From Vagococcus penaei (GTDB lineage Bacteria; Bacillota; Bacilli; Lactobacillales; Vagococcaceae): 64,000 bases of DNA. The notes beneath the pieces were generated by a model, which was given only the letters and a program-made list of their open reading frames with translations, made no database searches and was not told where the DNA came from. Numbering within the stretch: position 1 is the stretch's first letter; every line of letters begins with the position of its first letter. The stretch spans positions 918,001 through 982,000 of the forward strand of contig NZ_CP019609.1 in assembly GCF_001998885.1 (NCBI RefSeq). Direction: 5' to 3'. The position numbers and the translations under genes were made by a program. Shown in pieces: positions 1-10,588 of this stretch.

Positions 1-13
1 CGTTTCAACCAAT

Positions 14-2047
<2,034 letters not shown>

Positions 2048-2081
2048 TTATCTATTAACTTTTTTGAGTGAATTCCGTTAC

Positions 2082-2090
2082 ATTATATCA
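2082..2090 (-). promoter_or_regulatory. Extended -10 promoter of metG
   Basis: On the minus strand TGATATAAT forms an extended -10 (TGN followed by TATAAT), about 60 bases upstream of the metG start. No good -35 is seen, as is usual for extended -10 promoters. The leader between it and the gene is too short for a T-box. Confidence 0.5.
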
Positions 2091-2127
2091 TAACTGTTAG
2101 AAAATTTTCACTGAAAATTCGCATTCC

Positions 2128-2763
2128 TTATTGCATGGCTAAAGAATCTTGCCGAATTTGCATGGCTCGCAAGTATAAAGGAACCAATTGTTGATAAGTT
2201 TCCAACATGTACTCGCGAGCTAAGTCTGGTGTGGATAACAATGGGTTCTCTTTTTTAATTATCCGACCAATTTGAAATTCACCCTTTTTTACTGTTTGCC
2301 AACGAGTTAAACCGGCTTTTAAGTTATCCACTGTTAATAACTCATAGGTATTTTTGGTGTGATCCAAATTTATCACCATATCTGCTTCTAAATCTGTGAA
2401 TAACTCCGGATGTAATAAAAAATCGTCCGCCATTGCTTGTTCAAACTGTGGATTATCAATGAATGATAACCACATAACTAAGTAATTTTCCGTTATCCCC
2501 AATTGAAAATGTGGATATTTTTTGTAGCCACGTTGGTCACCACCCATTGCACTCCAAGTAAAATCCGGTGCATTAGCAGTACGTCGACGATGTTGTGCTA
2601 TATGAACTGGTAGAATAGAACCCAATTCAGGGGCTAGTTGTCCCACAAAATAATCATCTAATTCTTGAAAAAGCGGCTGAATATACGCTCTAATTGCTGT
2701 CATACGTGCCTCTAGCCCCTCTATTTTAAAACAATCAAATTCCTTTTGACCAAACATAGCCAT
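2128..2763 (-). CDS. UPF0637 / DUF1054 family protein (YktB-like)
   Basis: This 211 aa cytoplasmic protein matches the UPF0637 (DUF1054, B. subtilis YktB) family, recognised from the FGQKEFDCFKIEGL start, the HIAQHRRRT stretch and WSAMGGDQRGYKKYPHFQ in the middle. The biochemical function of the family is not established. The start ATG has AGGAG at good distance (AGGAGTGAGTCTAA before ATG). It lies between metG and an ankyrin-TPR gene on the same strand, with about 50 bases to the latter. Confidence 0.85.
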   Translation of the reverse strand: MAMFGQKEFDCFKIEGLEARMTAIRAYIQPLFQELDDYFVGQLAPELGSILPVHIAQHRRRTANAPDFTWSAMGGDQRGYKKYPHFQLGITENYLVMWLSFIDNPQFEQAMADDFLLHPELFTDLEADMVINLDHTKNTYELLTVDNLKAGLTRWQTVKKGEFQIGRIIKKENPLLSTPDLAREYMLETYQQLVPLYLRAMQIRQDSLAMQ

Positions 2764-2814
2764 TTAGACTCACTCCTACTATTTTTACTTATAATCAGTC
2801 AATCTTAAAATAAG

Positions 2815-3942
2815 TTACTTACTAACTAACTTATCGCGTGCATCAATATTTTTCACTTGCTCAACAAATAATGGATTATCCGGTTGTAAGATTGCAGCTT
2901 TTAAAAGAGTTGTTCTTGCCGCTTCAAACTGACCTAACTGTGACAAACTATTAGCCAAATGGAATAAATAATCCACACGCTTTGGTTGCTTTTCAAGTAA
3001 CTGTTCCATTAAAATAATCGCTTCTTGATGTCGGCCTAAATCACGTAAATAGTTTGCTTTATGGTAGCTAAAGAAGTCAGAGTCTGTTTGTTCAATACCT
3101 AAATCAAAATAGGCTAACGCTGGTTCAACTGCTCCTTGTTTACGCATTAATAAAGCTAAATAAAATGCAAATTGTACTGCTTCTTGAAGCCCTTGTTCAT
3201 AATAATCTTTCGCTAAGTCATACTCTTTTAATTGCTCATAAATTCTACCTAAATAATATCGTTTTTTTAATGAGTCTGGTAATGAAGAAACAACATGTAG
3301 GGCATCACGATATTTTTTTTGGCGTAATAACTGCTTAACTAGTGTCCATTGCGTTTCAGGAGTTAATGCCATGAGTCCGTCATAGACTTCCAACTGTTTC
3401 AAGAGCAACGCATAATCTACAACTGTTCGCTTAGTGTAATCTTGGTGGTGATACGTTGCCCCATAGTGACTTAATTCTTCAATGATATCTTGATATAGGT
3501 ACCCACCGTCACCCAAAATTACTGCTTCTTGAATAGCTGTCCAACCTAAACGATTCACATGATTCACAGGAACACCTGCTTCTAAGGCTGTTTGAACAAC
3601 CTCAATAAACCCTTTTTCACTTGACGGTAATAACGCTGTACCACCAAAGCGATTGACTTGGGTTAAATCAGGTTGATAGGTCACCATAAGTGAAAAAATA
3701 TCACTGAACCCATTGGCTGCAGCTGCAATAAATGGTGAAAGTTCGCCATTATCTTGGTGATTCGCATCAAGTCCTAATGATAGTAATTGTGCCACTTTAG
3801 CTAAATCATTGGCTAATACTACTAACATTAATGCACTCTGACCTTTATGATTGGTCACTTCCTTAGTACTTGGTGTCACCTGTGCCAAAAATTTTGTTAA
3901 CTCACCATTTTCCAAGAATTCTACTAGTTTTTTTTCTACCAT
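2815..3942 (-). CDS. Ankyrin-repeat and TPR-repeat fusion protein
   Basis: A 375 aa soluble protein with two kinds of helical repeats. Residues about 30-185 form ankyrin-like repeats (for example LSLGLDANHQDNGELSPFIA and ALEAGVPVNHVNRLGWTAIQ). Residues about 205-365 form tetratricopeptide repeats (for example YYLGRIYEQLKEYDLAKDYY). It has no signal peptide, membrane segment or catalytic motif, so it is probably a protein-interaction scaffold. The start ATG has a weak, distant Shine-Dalgarno (GGAAGG). Its function is unknown. The domain assignment is firm, the role is not. Confidence 0.8.
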   Translation of the reverse strand: MVEKKLVEFLENGELTKFLAQVTPSTKEVTNHKGQSALMLVVLANDLAKVAQLLSLGLDANHQDNGELSPFIAAAANGFSDIFSLMVTYQPDLTQVNRFGGTALLPSSEKGFIEVVQTALEAGVPVNHVNRLGWTAIQEAVILGDGGYLYQDIIEELSHYGATYHHQDYTKRTVVDYALLLKQLEVYDGLMALTPETQWTLVKQLLRQKKYRDALHVVSSLPDSLKKRYYLGRIYEQLKEYDLAKDYYEQGLQEAVQFAFYLALLMRKQGAVEPALAYFDLGIEQTDSDFFSYHKANYLRDLGRHQEAIILMEQLLEKQPKRVDYLFHLANSLSQLGQFEAARTTLLKAAILQPDNPLFVEQVKNIDARDKLVSK

Positions 3943-4047
3943 TATGTCATCAAATCCTTCCTCTTACATCCGATCCTTTATCAATAGTCCTAGTTTAAAG
4001 GAATTCGATTTAAAAAGATAGTCCTATCCATGACAGCCATTGCAAAT

Positions 4048-4084
4048 AAAAAACTGACTACTACCTTTGTAGTAATCAGTTTTT
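4048..4084 (-). terminator. Intrinsic terminator of the siderophore operon
   Basis: A hairpin with arms AACTGATTACTACA and TAGTAGTCAGTT on the minus strand, followed by a run of six T, sits just after the substrate-binding protein gene. Confidence 0.8.
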
Positions 4085-4101
4085 CAGACATGACAATAGA
4101 C

Positions 4102-5076
4102 TTACTTATTATATCCTTTAGCAATATCATCTATCATGACTTGAGTAGATTCAATACCACCACCAGCAAGGTACCAGACATCTGGTGTTAAAGAAATCAC
4201 CTTATCAGTTTGTCCAGCTTTTGTTTGTAAAATTAATTCATTCGTTGCAATATTATTTTTACTCGTGTCTCCACCAATAGCTTTGGTCCGATCGACAACA
4301 AATAATATATCAGGATTTTTCTCTAGAATATATTCATATGAAATATCTTGTCCATGTGTTGATGGCTTAATCGTTGTATCAGCCGGAAGCACACCAAACG
4401 TGTCGTAAACAATACCAAATCGTGAGCCCGAACCATAAGCTGACAAACTTCCCTCATTCACAAGTGTCACTAAGCCAGTTAACTGACTATTAGATGCTTT
4501 TTCATTAAGAGTAGCTATATTTTTATCTAGCTCAGCAATTTTTTTATCTGCGACCTCTTTTTTATCAAAAATAGTTCCTAATGTTTGAATATTTTGTTTT
4601 GTTGATTCCCATGGTTTATTCGCATCTACACCTAGATAAAGTGTTGGTGCTATTTTTTCTAACATCTCACGCGAATCTTCTTGACGACCAGAAATGATAA
4701 TTAAGTCAGGTTTTAGTGCATTAATTTTTTCAAAATCTGGTTCCTTAATGCCACCTACTGATTCTTTTTCATCGAAACTTTTTAAGTAGCTAGGTAACGT
4801 TTTTGTTGGAACACCAATGACAGCCTCTTTGTCACCTAACGAATTAATTGTGTCCAATGCTCCCATATCAAAAACGACTACTTTTGATGGTTTAACAGGC
4901 ACCTCTTTGTCTTTTCCTTGGCTATCTGTGACTTGAATTGTTTTTACTGTTGCTACCTCGTTTTTAACTTGGTTTGATGACATAGTAGTTGCTTGTTTTG
5001 CCTTTGCTCCACACCCTCCAAGTACTAATAACCCTATAAAACAAGTGACTATTAAAAAATTTTTTCCTTTTTTCAT
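4102..5076 (-). CDS. Iron-siderophore ABC transporter substrate-binding lipoprotein
   Basis: An extracytoplasmic solute receptor of the FecB/FatB/YclQ type that should capture a ferric siderophore. Residues 1-22 are a lipoprotein signal peptide with lipobox LGGC; the cysteine would be lipidated. The mature part has the two-lobed cobalamin/Fe3+-siderophore binding fold with VVVFDMGALDTINSLG in lobe 1 and KPDLIIISGRQ in the middle. It is the last gene of a four-gene operon, 15 bases after the ATPase gene. The order permease-permease-ATPase-receptor matches B. subtilis yclNOPQ (petrobactin). The actual ligand cannot be told from sequence. Confidence 0.92.
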   Translation of the reverse strand: MKKGKNFLIVTCFIGLLVLGGCGAKAKQATTMSSNQVKNEVATVKTIQVTDSQGKDKEVPVKPSKVVVFDMGALDTINSLGDKEAVIGVPTKTLPSYLKSFDEKESVGGIKEPDFEKINALKPDLIIISGRQEDSREMLEKIAPTLYLGVDANKPWESTKQNIQTLGTIFDKKEVADKKIAELDKNIATLNEKASNSQLTGLVTLVNEGSLSAYGSGSRFGIVYDTFGVLPADTTIKPSTHGQDISYEYILEKNPDILFVVDRTKAIGGDTSKNNIATNELILQTKAGQTDKVISLTPDVWYLAGGGIESTQVMIDDIAKGYNK

Positions 5077-5091
5077 TCAATCATTTCCCCT

Positions 5092-5850
5092 TTATTCATT
5101 AAAGTATAAACAAAATCTAGTCCCTTCTAATTCGCAAATACGAATATTCATATCATATAATTGATCCAAAACAGGTTTGGTGATAATGTCAGATGTAGGA
5201 CCTGCTTTAAAGACTGTTCCTTGCTTCATTGCCACAATATCATCTGCGTAACTTGCAGCAAAATTAATATCGTGTAAAACAATAACCACCGTTTTACCTG
5301 TCTCAATCACTAATTTTTTCATGATTTTCATCAAATTCGCGGCATGATTCATATCAAGATTATTTAAAGGCTCATCTAAAAAAATATAATCAGTATCTTG
5401 TGCAAGAACCATCGCAATATAAGCGCGTTGTAGTTGCCCACCTGACAATGTATCGATATGCCGTTCAGCAATCTCAACTAAGTTTAGATAATTTAACGCT
5501 GAATCAATTTTTTCTTGATCCGTTGTAGTTAAACGTCCCTTACTATGAGGAAAACGTCCAAAGGCAACCAGTTCACGAACGGTTACTTTTAATTGCACGC
5601 TATTGGCTTGTTTTAAAACCGACATTTTTTTCGCCAATTCTGTTTGTTTCCATGATTTTACTTCAGTACCATCAACATAGATACCCCCTGAATCCTTATC
5701 AAGCAATCGACTCATCATCGAAAGCAGAGTGCTCTTTCCTGCACCATTTGGCCCAATAAAAGCTGTTAAGTGCCCTTGTTTAATGTCAACATCTACGCCA
5801 TCAACAACTACTGCCGTTCCATATTTTTTAGTGACCTTTTCAATTAACAT
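5092..5850 (-). CDS. Iron-siderophore ABC transporter ATP-binding protein
   Basis: A 252 aa FecE/YclP-type ATPase that powers siderophore uptake at the inner face of the membrane. Visible motifs are Walker A GPNGAGKS (near residue 33), signature LSGGQLQRAYIA, Walker B DYIFLDEP and the switch histidine in VLHDI. ATG directly follows the stop codon of the permease gene, with GAGGTG upstream, so translation is probably coupled. Confidence 0.95.
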   Translation of the reverse strand: MLIEKVTKKYGTAVVVDGVDVDIKQGHLTAFIGPNGAGKSTLLSMMSRLLDKDSGGIYVDGTEVKSWKQTELAKKMSVLKQANSVQLKVTVRELVAFGRFPHSKGRLTTTDQEKIDSALNYLNLVEIAERHIDTLSGGQLQRAYIAMVLAQDTDYIFLDEPLNNLDMNHAANLMKIMKKLVIETGKTVVIVLHDINFAASYADDIVAMKQGTVFKAGPTSDIITKPVLDQLYDMNIRICELEGTRFCLYFNE

Positions 5851-6825
5851 CTAAGATACACCTCGCTCCTTAATAATTTTCCAGACGAAATATAGTCCAC
5901 CACTAAATTCAATAACCACGCTAAGTGTTGTATTCATTTGGAAAACGTGTTCCACTAAAAATTGACCACATACTAATAAAAAGATACTGATTAGCGAACT
6001 GCCAATAAATAACGCTCGGTGTCGATAAGTACCTAACCAACGATATGTAACATTAGCCACGATAAAACCAAGAAACGTAATCGGTCCTACTAATGCTGTT
6101 GAAATAGCAACAGAGACACTAATCAAAATCAATAGAAAAAGACGTAATCTCGGTACGTGAATACCTAAATTAATCGCTTGTTCGACACCTAAATGTAAAA
6201 CATCTAAACGAGTCGCCAATAATAGATATAATAGTAAAATTAATATAACAACTGGCACTAGATACACTAGCAATGTCACGTCAATATTATTAAAACTAGC
6301 AAATAGTTTACCTTGCAATTTATCATATTCATTTGGATCCATTGCTACTTGTAAAAATGTACTTAAGCTCCGGAAAAGTGTCCCTAGAATCATTCCAACC
6401 ATCAATAATAAAAATAAGTCGTGTTGGCCTTTCTTCAATAAAAAGGTGAATAACATGACGCTAATGGCGACCATCAAGCTGACATTACTGAAAAAAAATA
6501 AACCTTTATGTGTCACAATTAGACCCGTTACAGTACCAAAGAAAAAATATAAAACAGTTTGGATTAATACATACAATGAATCAAAACCTAAAATACTTGG
6601 CGTCAAAAATTGATTATGTGTTAATGTCTGAAAACTAATTGTTGCACAAGAGGTTAAGATGCCAACAATTAGGAACGCTAACAATTTTTTTCCTCGTAGA
6701 AATAACGCAAATTCCCAGTTACCATACGTTTGGTAGGTTAAAAATAAAATTAACACACCTAATGTCACTAAACTTAATAGACAGATTTTATTTATGACCG
6801 ATAAATACTTCATTTTAGTTAGCAC
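5851..6825 (-). CDS. Iron-siderophore ABC transporter permease (FecCD family, second)
   Basis: A 324 aa integral membrane protein with about nine hydrophobic segments, of the FecCD/YclO family. It contains the family stretch ALVGPITFLGFIVANVTYRW near residue 245, which corresponds to the ATPase-contact region. It forms a heterodimeric channel with the permease encoded upstream. Its start overlaps the end of that gene by 11 bases and its stop abuts the ATPase start, which argues for one tightly coupled operon. Confidence 0.93.
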   Translation of the reverse strand: MLTKMKYLSVINKICLLSLVTLGVLILFLTYQTYGNWEFALFLRGKKLLAFLIVGILTSCATISFQTLTHNQFLTPSILGFDSLYVLIQTVLYFFFGTVTGLIVTHKGLFFFSNVSLMVAISVMLFTFLLKKGQHDLFLLLMVGMILGTLFRSLSTFLQVAMDPNEYDKLQGKLFASFNNIDVTLLVYLVPVVILILLLYLLLATRLDVLHLGVEQAINLGIHVPRLRLFLLILISVSVAISTALVGPITFLGFIVANVTYRWLGTYRHRALFIGSSLISIFLLVCGQFLVEHVFQMNTTLSVVIEFSGGLYFVWKIIKERGVS

Positions 6826-7783
6826 GACGGTACCCCCTAACTAGTAACAGGATAAACGCCAAACTGCCAAAAATACCTACGACTAAACTAACAGGGACTT
6901 CATAAGGTGCAATAACCACACGAGCAATCAAATCACAAACAACTAAAAAAATACTTCCAAATAGTGCAGTCAACCAAAGCGTTCGTTGCAACTGATCACC
7001 AAAATAATAAGACACAATATTTGGGACAATGACTCCTAAAAATGGCAGACTGCCAACCGTAACTAAAACTAAGCTACTGGCCAATGAGACTAGCAATAAG
7101 CCAATTCGCTGAGTCCGACGATAATTCACACCCACAGTTGTAGCAAAATCTTCCCCCATGCCGACTAGTGTAAACCGATAAGCAAAGAAATAGCATACTA
7201 CAAGAACAGGAACCGTTGCATAAATCAGTTCATAATCACCGCGTACAACCATTGAAAAGTTACCTTGTAACCATGAGCTCATATTTTGAATTAATTGAAA
7301 TTGATAAGCAAAAAAAGTAACAAATGATCCAATAATGTTACCAAACATCACACCGACCAAAGGTACCATAAGTTGATTTTTTGCTGGCAAATAATTAGTC
7401 AAATGAATAAACAACAACGTGCCTAAAAAGGCAAAAACAAAAGCGACTCCCGAACGCAAGAAGACTGAAGCATTAGGCAAAAAGAGCATTACAATTAACA
7501 TCCCTAAACGTGCGCTGTCCATTGTCCCGGCAGTCGTTGGCGACACAAATTTATTTTGCGTGAGATGCTGCATGATTAGACCAGATACACTACTAATCGC
7601 GCCCACAATAATTAAACTAAGCGTGCGTGGCACGCGTGTACTCCAAAAAACGATACTTTCTTGTGTCGATAGACGTGAGATATCTTGAATAGACACATCT
7701 TGAACACCCACAAACAACGACAAACAAGCTAAAAAAAATAATAGTATAATGGGAATTCTCTTTTTCAAGTGTATTCTCTCCAT
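6815..7783 (-). CDS. Iron-siderophore ABC transporter permease (FecCD family, first)
   Basis: A 322 aa polytopic FecCD/YclN-type permease and the first gene of the operon. Typical family sequence includes STRVPRTLSLIIVGAISSVS near the N-terminus and GSLPFLGVIVPNIVSYYFGD near residue 245. A Fur box lies immediately upstream, so the operon is probably repressed by Fe-loaded Fur and induced under iron limitation. Confidence 0.93.
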   Translation of the reverse strand: MERIHLKKRIPIILLFFLACLSLFVGVQDVSIQDISRLSTQESIVFWSTRVPRTLSLIIVGAISSVSGLIMQHLTQNKFVSPTTAGTMDSARLGMLIVMLFLPNASVFLRSGVAFVFAFLGTLLFIHLTNYLPAKNQLMVPLVGVMFGNIIGSFVTFFAYQFQLIQNMSSWLQGNFSMVVRGDYELIYATVPVLVVCYFFAYRFTLVGMGEDFATTVGVNYRRTQRIGLLLVSLASSLVLVTVGSLPFLGVIVPNIVSYYFGDQLQRTLWLTALFGSIFLVVCDLIARVVIAPYEVPVSLVVGIFGSLAFILLLVRGYRRAN

Positions 7784-7793
7784 AATTCCTTAT

Positions 7794-7808
7794 TGAGAAT
7801 GATTTTCA
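7794..7808 (-). promoter_or_regulatory. Fur box upstream of the siderophore uptake operon
   Basis: The sequence TGAGAATGATTTTCA matches the 7-1-7 Fur consensus TGATAATNATTATCA at 13 of 15 positions. It lies 11 bases from the start codon of the first permease gene, where repressor binding would block initiation. Confidence 0.85.
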
Positions 7809-7883
7809 TTCACAATAAACAGTTTAGCGAATTTAATTCTGAAAAGCAATACTTTTTGTTAACCATGCAAAATTATTCAGATG

Positions 7884-7892
7884 TGTTATAAT
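7884..7892 (+). promoter_or_regulatory. Extended -10 promoter of the YueI-like gene
   Basis: TGTTATAAT is a perfect extended -10 on the plus strand, 38 bases before the start codon. A TTGTTA further upstream is 25 bases from the -10 and too far to act as a normal -35. Confidence 0.6.
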
Positions 7893-7930
7893 TATGGTAG
7901 ATTAAGCCAAGATATTGAAGGAGTGAGACG

Positions 7931-8377
7931 ATGGCAAATAAAGATGTACAAGACTACTTAGATAAAGGACTATTCGGTGCGCCACAACTAAGACCAGATG
8001 AACAAAAATTATTTTTAGGAACGTTTCGTGAGCGTGTCGTGTTAGCTTTAACGATTCAAGAAATGGAATCTCTAAAATACGATAATTTGATTATTGAGCG
8101 TCTCAATACGTTTGATCGCGGTCATTTTCTGATTAACGCAAACGTTAGCTTACCAGCTCAAGACCACTACATGAAATTAGCACAGACTTATGAAAAAAAT
8201 TTCCGTTTAGTTGATACTGATCACGATAAAGGAAAAGAAGAAACAATTGGTTTGGTTTATGCAGTTGATACACCAGTTGATTTGGATGATATTTTTGTCC
8301 CAAATAATTTTTTAGCACAACGTGAGCAAGAAAAACGGCATCACAAACTAGAAGATAAATTAAAAAAACTATTTTAA
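7931..8377 (+). CDS. YueI family protein (DUF1694)
   Basis: A 148 aa cytoplasmic protein of the DUF1694 (B. subtilis YueI) family, recognised from LFGAPQLRPDEQKLFLGTFR and the central FDRGHFLINANVSL. The family function is unknown. It is transcribed alone on the plus strand between two minus-strand units. The start ATG has AAGGAGTGAG upstream. It ends 9 bases before a bidirectional terminator shared with the phosphatase gene that converges on it. Confidence 0.85.
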   Translation: MANKDVQDYLDKGLFGAPQLRPDEQKLFLGTFRERVVLALTIQEMESLKYDNLIIERLNTFDRGHFLINANVSLPAQDHYMKLAQTYEKNFRLVDTDHDKGKEETIGLVYAVDTPVDLDDIFVPNNFLAQREQEKRHHKLEDKLKKLF

Positions 8378-8385
8378 ATCAAAAT

Positions 8386-8435
8386 AATTAATGCCACACA
8401 AAGCTAGTATTATTAAGCTTTGTGTGGCATTAATT
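8386..8435. terminator. Bidirectional terminator
   Basis: A perfect 20-base inverted repeat (arms AATTAATGCCACACAAAGCT and its complement) with a ten-base loop lies between two convergent genes. T-rich tails follow on both strands. Confidence 0.9.
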
Positions 8436-8437
8436 TA

Positions 8438-8896
8438 TTATTTTTTTAATTGTTCTAACCAATAGTCTGTACCTTGATTGACTAAATCATAAGTTAAATC
8501 AAAATTTCCTGTATAGTAAGGATCAGGCACCTCATGTGTGTCAGTAGCTAGACCAGCTAACAATAAATTGACTTTGGCTTTGTCAGCTTCAGTTGGAGCT
8601 AAAGCTAACAAATCACGGATATTAGCTTCATCCATACCAATAATATAATCATATGTCTCAAAATCAGCTAGTGTAATTTTTGTTGCAATCATCCCACTAT
8701 AATCGATACCATGATCATCCAAAATTTTCTTAGTTCCATCATGTGGTTCATTGCCTAAATTCCAGCTACCAGTTGCTGCAGAAGCAACTATCACCTTATT
8801 AGCTAGGCCAGCTTCTTTAACCTTTTGTCGCATAACTGCTTCAGCCATCGGTGACCGACAAATATTACCTAAACAAACAAATAATAATTTTTTCAT
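8438..8896 (-). CDS. Low-molecular-weight protein-tyrosine phosphatase
   Basis: A 152 aa enzyme removing phosphate from phosphotyrosine or phosphoarginine. The P-loop VCLGNICRS at residues 7-15 carries the catalytic Cys8 and Arg14. The general acid is in DPYYTG near residue 124. The P-loop lacks the Thr that marks phosphoarginine-specific YwlE (CTGNTCRS); Ile in that place favours phosphotyrosine, which is an inference. The gene precedes a terminator on its 3' side and follows veg on the same strand. Confidence 0.93.
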   Translation of the reverse strand: MKKLLFVCLGNICRSPMAEAVMRQKVKEAGLANKVIVASAATGSWNLGNEPHDGTKKILDDHGIDYSGMIATKITLADFETYDYIIGMDEANIRDLLALAPTEADKAKVNLLLAGLATDTHEVPDPYYTGNFDLTYDLVNQGTDYWLEQLKK

Positions 8897-8919
8897 AAAT
8901 CCTCCTTGAGTAATAAGCT

Positions 8920-8956
8920 AAAAAAAAAGCCCTAATTCAACTAACATAAAATTAGG
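8920..8956 (-). terminator. Intrinsic terminator after veg
   Basis: On the minus strand CCTAATT and AATTAGG form a stem followed by GC and nine T. It lies ten bases beyond the veg stop codon. Confidence 0.75.
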
Positions 8957-8966
8957 AACTTGAGCC

Positions 8967-9221
8967 TTAAACGATTAAATCTTCATCTTCAGTAAATAAC
9001 ACTTCGATACTATTTGTTAAAATATCTCGATAACTATAAGATACTCGATCAAATGCATTTTCATCTTGATCCAAATCCACCACAAAAACAGATGGATACG
9101 TTTCAGCAAGAACTCCACTGCGCTGGCTTTGCTTTTTACGACCAGATTGTGCAATTAACGTAATACGACTCCCGATTTTATCCTCTAATTGATTTTTGAT
9201 TGTTATGATATTGGCTGCCAT
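8967..9221 (-). CDS. veg: Veg family protein
   Basis: A small (84 aa) basic protein of the Veg family (DUF1021), recognised from SGRKKQSQRSGVLAETYPSV and the C-terminal SYSYRDILTNSIEV. In B. subtilis Veg promotes biofilm matrix expression. A GTG nine bases upstream (9228-9230) sits inside the Shine-Dalgarno GGAGAGGTG, so the ATG at 9219-9221 (MAANIITI) is the better start. Terminators on both sides make it monocistronic. Confidence 0.9.
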   Translation of the reverse strand: MAANIITIKNQLEDKIGSRITLIAQSGRKKQSQRSGVLAETYPSVFVVDLDQDENAFDRVSYSYRDILTNSIEVLFTEDEDLIV

Positions 9222-9370
9222 AGTATTCACCTCTCCATATTACCATACCACAAAATAATAAGAATTACAAATTTTACCATATTATAACCTGCTTTTCAAT
9301 AGATATAAGCCATTTTTAATGTTAAAAAGAAAGGCACTTTTTATTTTTAGTATATCAACAGCTTCAATAG

Positions 9371-9952
9371 CTACTTCATTAGCCGAACTTTAAATTTTTT
9401 TTTTGCTCGGCTAAAAGCATTCTGAATGACTTTTTCACTTTGATTTAATTTACAAGCAATACTTGAAATCTCTAGCCCTTCTATATAATATTGCAAGACT
9501 TCTTTTTCTAAAAATGATAATCCACACCAAACTTGATCTATACAATCACGAATATAAATATAATCTTCCCAATTAACCCTGTCGTCACAATTAAAACCAC
9601 TGCCAGATTTTGGTAAATTTTCTCCATTTAAATCGTCAAGTGATTGCAACTTTTTATTGCCACTGCGTTTTTTTGCTTCTTGGCGTCTTAATAAACTAAT
9701 AAAATAGCGTTCCAAGCTTATCTTGTAAAATAAACCAAATGTTAACCCCTTAGACTGATCATAATTCATAATTGATTGATAGCAAACAAAACGTGCCTCT
9801 TGAAGCCAATCATCAGGCTCAAAATCAATTAAGTGATATTTTTTTTTGATTTTAAAAACAACAGGTTCATACGTTTTGAATACGCTTTCAAAAAAATCGT
9901 CATTTCCAGATTTTATAGAAAAAATATACTCTGTCAGTTCTTTTTCATTCAT
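9371..9952 (-). CDS. sigH: SigH/ComX-type RNA polymerase sigma factor
   Basis: A 193 aa sigma-70 family protein with region 2 at about residues 20-90 (DDWLQEARFVCYQSIMNYDQ is the core-binding and -10 recognition part) and region 4 at about residues 130-190 ending in a helix-turn-helix (SSIACKLNQSEKVIQNAFSR). Its place directly after rlmB-rae1 is that of SigH in Bacillus and of the SigH/ComX homologue in Lactobacillales, where it can drive competence genes. It is therefore named from synteny plus domain content. The genes that usually follow (rpmG-secE-nusG) are absent here. AGGAGA precedes ATG by ten bases. Confidence 0.8.
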   Translation of the reverse strand: MNEKELTEYIFSIKSGNDDFFESVFKTYEPVVFKIKKKYHLIDFEPDDWLQEARFVCYQSIMNYDQSKGLTFGLFYKISLERYFISLLRRQEAKKRSGNKKLQSLDDLNGENLPKSGSGFNCDDRVNWEDYIYIRDCIDQVWCGLSFLEKEVLQYYIEGLEISSIACKLNQSEKVIQNAFSRAKKKFKVRLMK

Positions 9953-10011
9953 TAATTATTTTCTCCTACATGTGCCTTTCTTCACAATCAGAATATCATT
10001 GAATAACAAAA

Positions 10012-10042
10012 CAAAAAAGAGAACTAACGTTCTTTTTTTGTT
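10012..10042 (-). terminator. Intrinsic terminator between rae1 and sigH
   Basis: AAAGAAC, loop GTTA, GTTCTC with a following T-run on the minus strand. It separates the cysE-to-rae1 unit from sigH, so sigH should have its own promoter. Confidence 0.65.
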
Positions 10043-10053
10043 TTGTTTCTATT

Positions 10054-10587
10054 TTAATGTATGTTATCAAAATATTTTTGTAGCTCACCTAATTGTTCTT
10101 TTGACCATGGAGAATTCCGGCGATAATTAGAAAAACGATAATCTTCTGCATCATTTTTAATACTTTTTTCTGATTCTTCAATATTTTTATATAACTCTCG
10201 TGCAGAAACTCGTAAAGCCCCTTGGGAAAAGATAACCCATTGTTCAGCTAAATCACTAGTTGCTACTCGGACATGAGTTAATGGATTAATACGTTGACCA
10301 GCTTCTCGCTCAATATAAGTATCTGCTGTTTCCTCTTCTTTAGTAAAAATAACAGTTAACCCAAATTTTTCATAAGTTTGTTGAATCCCTGGAACTAACT
10401 GTGCGTCAAAAACAACGATAATATCAATCCCCTGGTATTTAGCATAATTCGATAGCATAAAGAGCAATAAATCTCTGGCATCAGCGAGACGTTCATGTTT
10501 TTTTAATCGTTGCAATTCTGGCCAAGCACCAATCATATTATAACCATCTACAAATAACACTTGAGACTTTAAGCGCTTTTTAGTCAT
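10054..10587 (-). CDS. rae1: NYN-domain ribosome-associated endoribonuclease Rae1 (YacP)
   Basis: A 177 aa PIN-like NYN-domain nuclease. In B. subtilis Rae1 cleaves mRNA in the ribosomal A-site. The acidic nuclease residues are visible in FVDGYNMIG near the N-terminus, DIIVVFDAQLVPG in the middle and ATSDLAEQWV. A longer reading frame starts at 10614 inside rlmB, but the ATG at 10585-10587, right after the rlmB stop, gives the family's normal N-terminus. Translation is probably coupled to rlmB. Confidence 0.9.
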   Translation of the reverse strand: MTKKRLKSQVLFVDGYNMIGAWPELQRLKKHERLADARDLLLFMLSNYAKYQGIDIIVVFDAQLVPGIQQTYEKFGLTVIFTKEEETADTYIEREAGQRINPLTHVRVATSDLAEQWVIFSQGALRVSARELYKNIEESEKSIKNDAEDYRFSNYRRNSPWSKEQLGELQKYFDNIH

Positions 10588-10588
10588 G

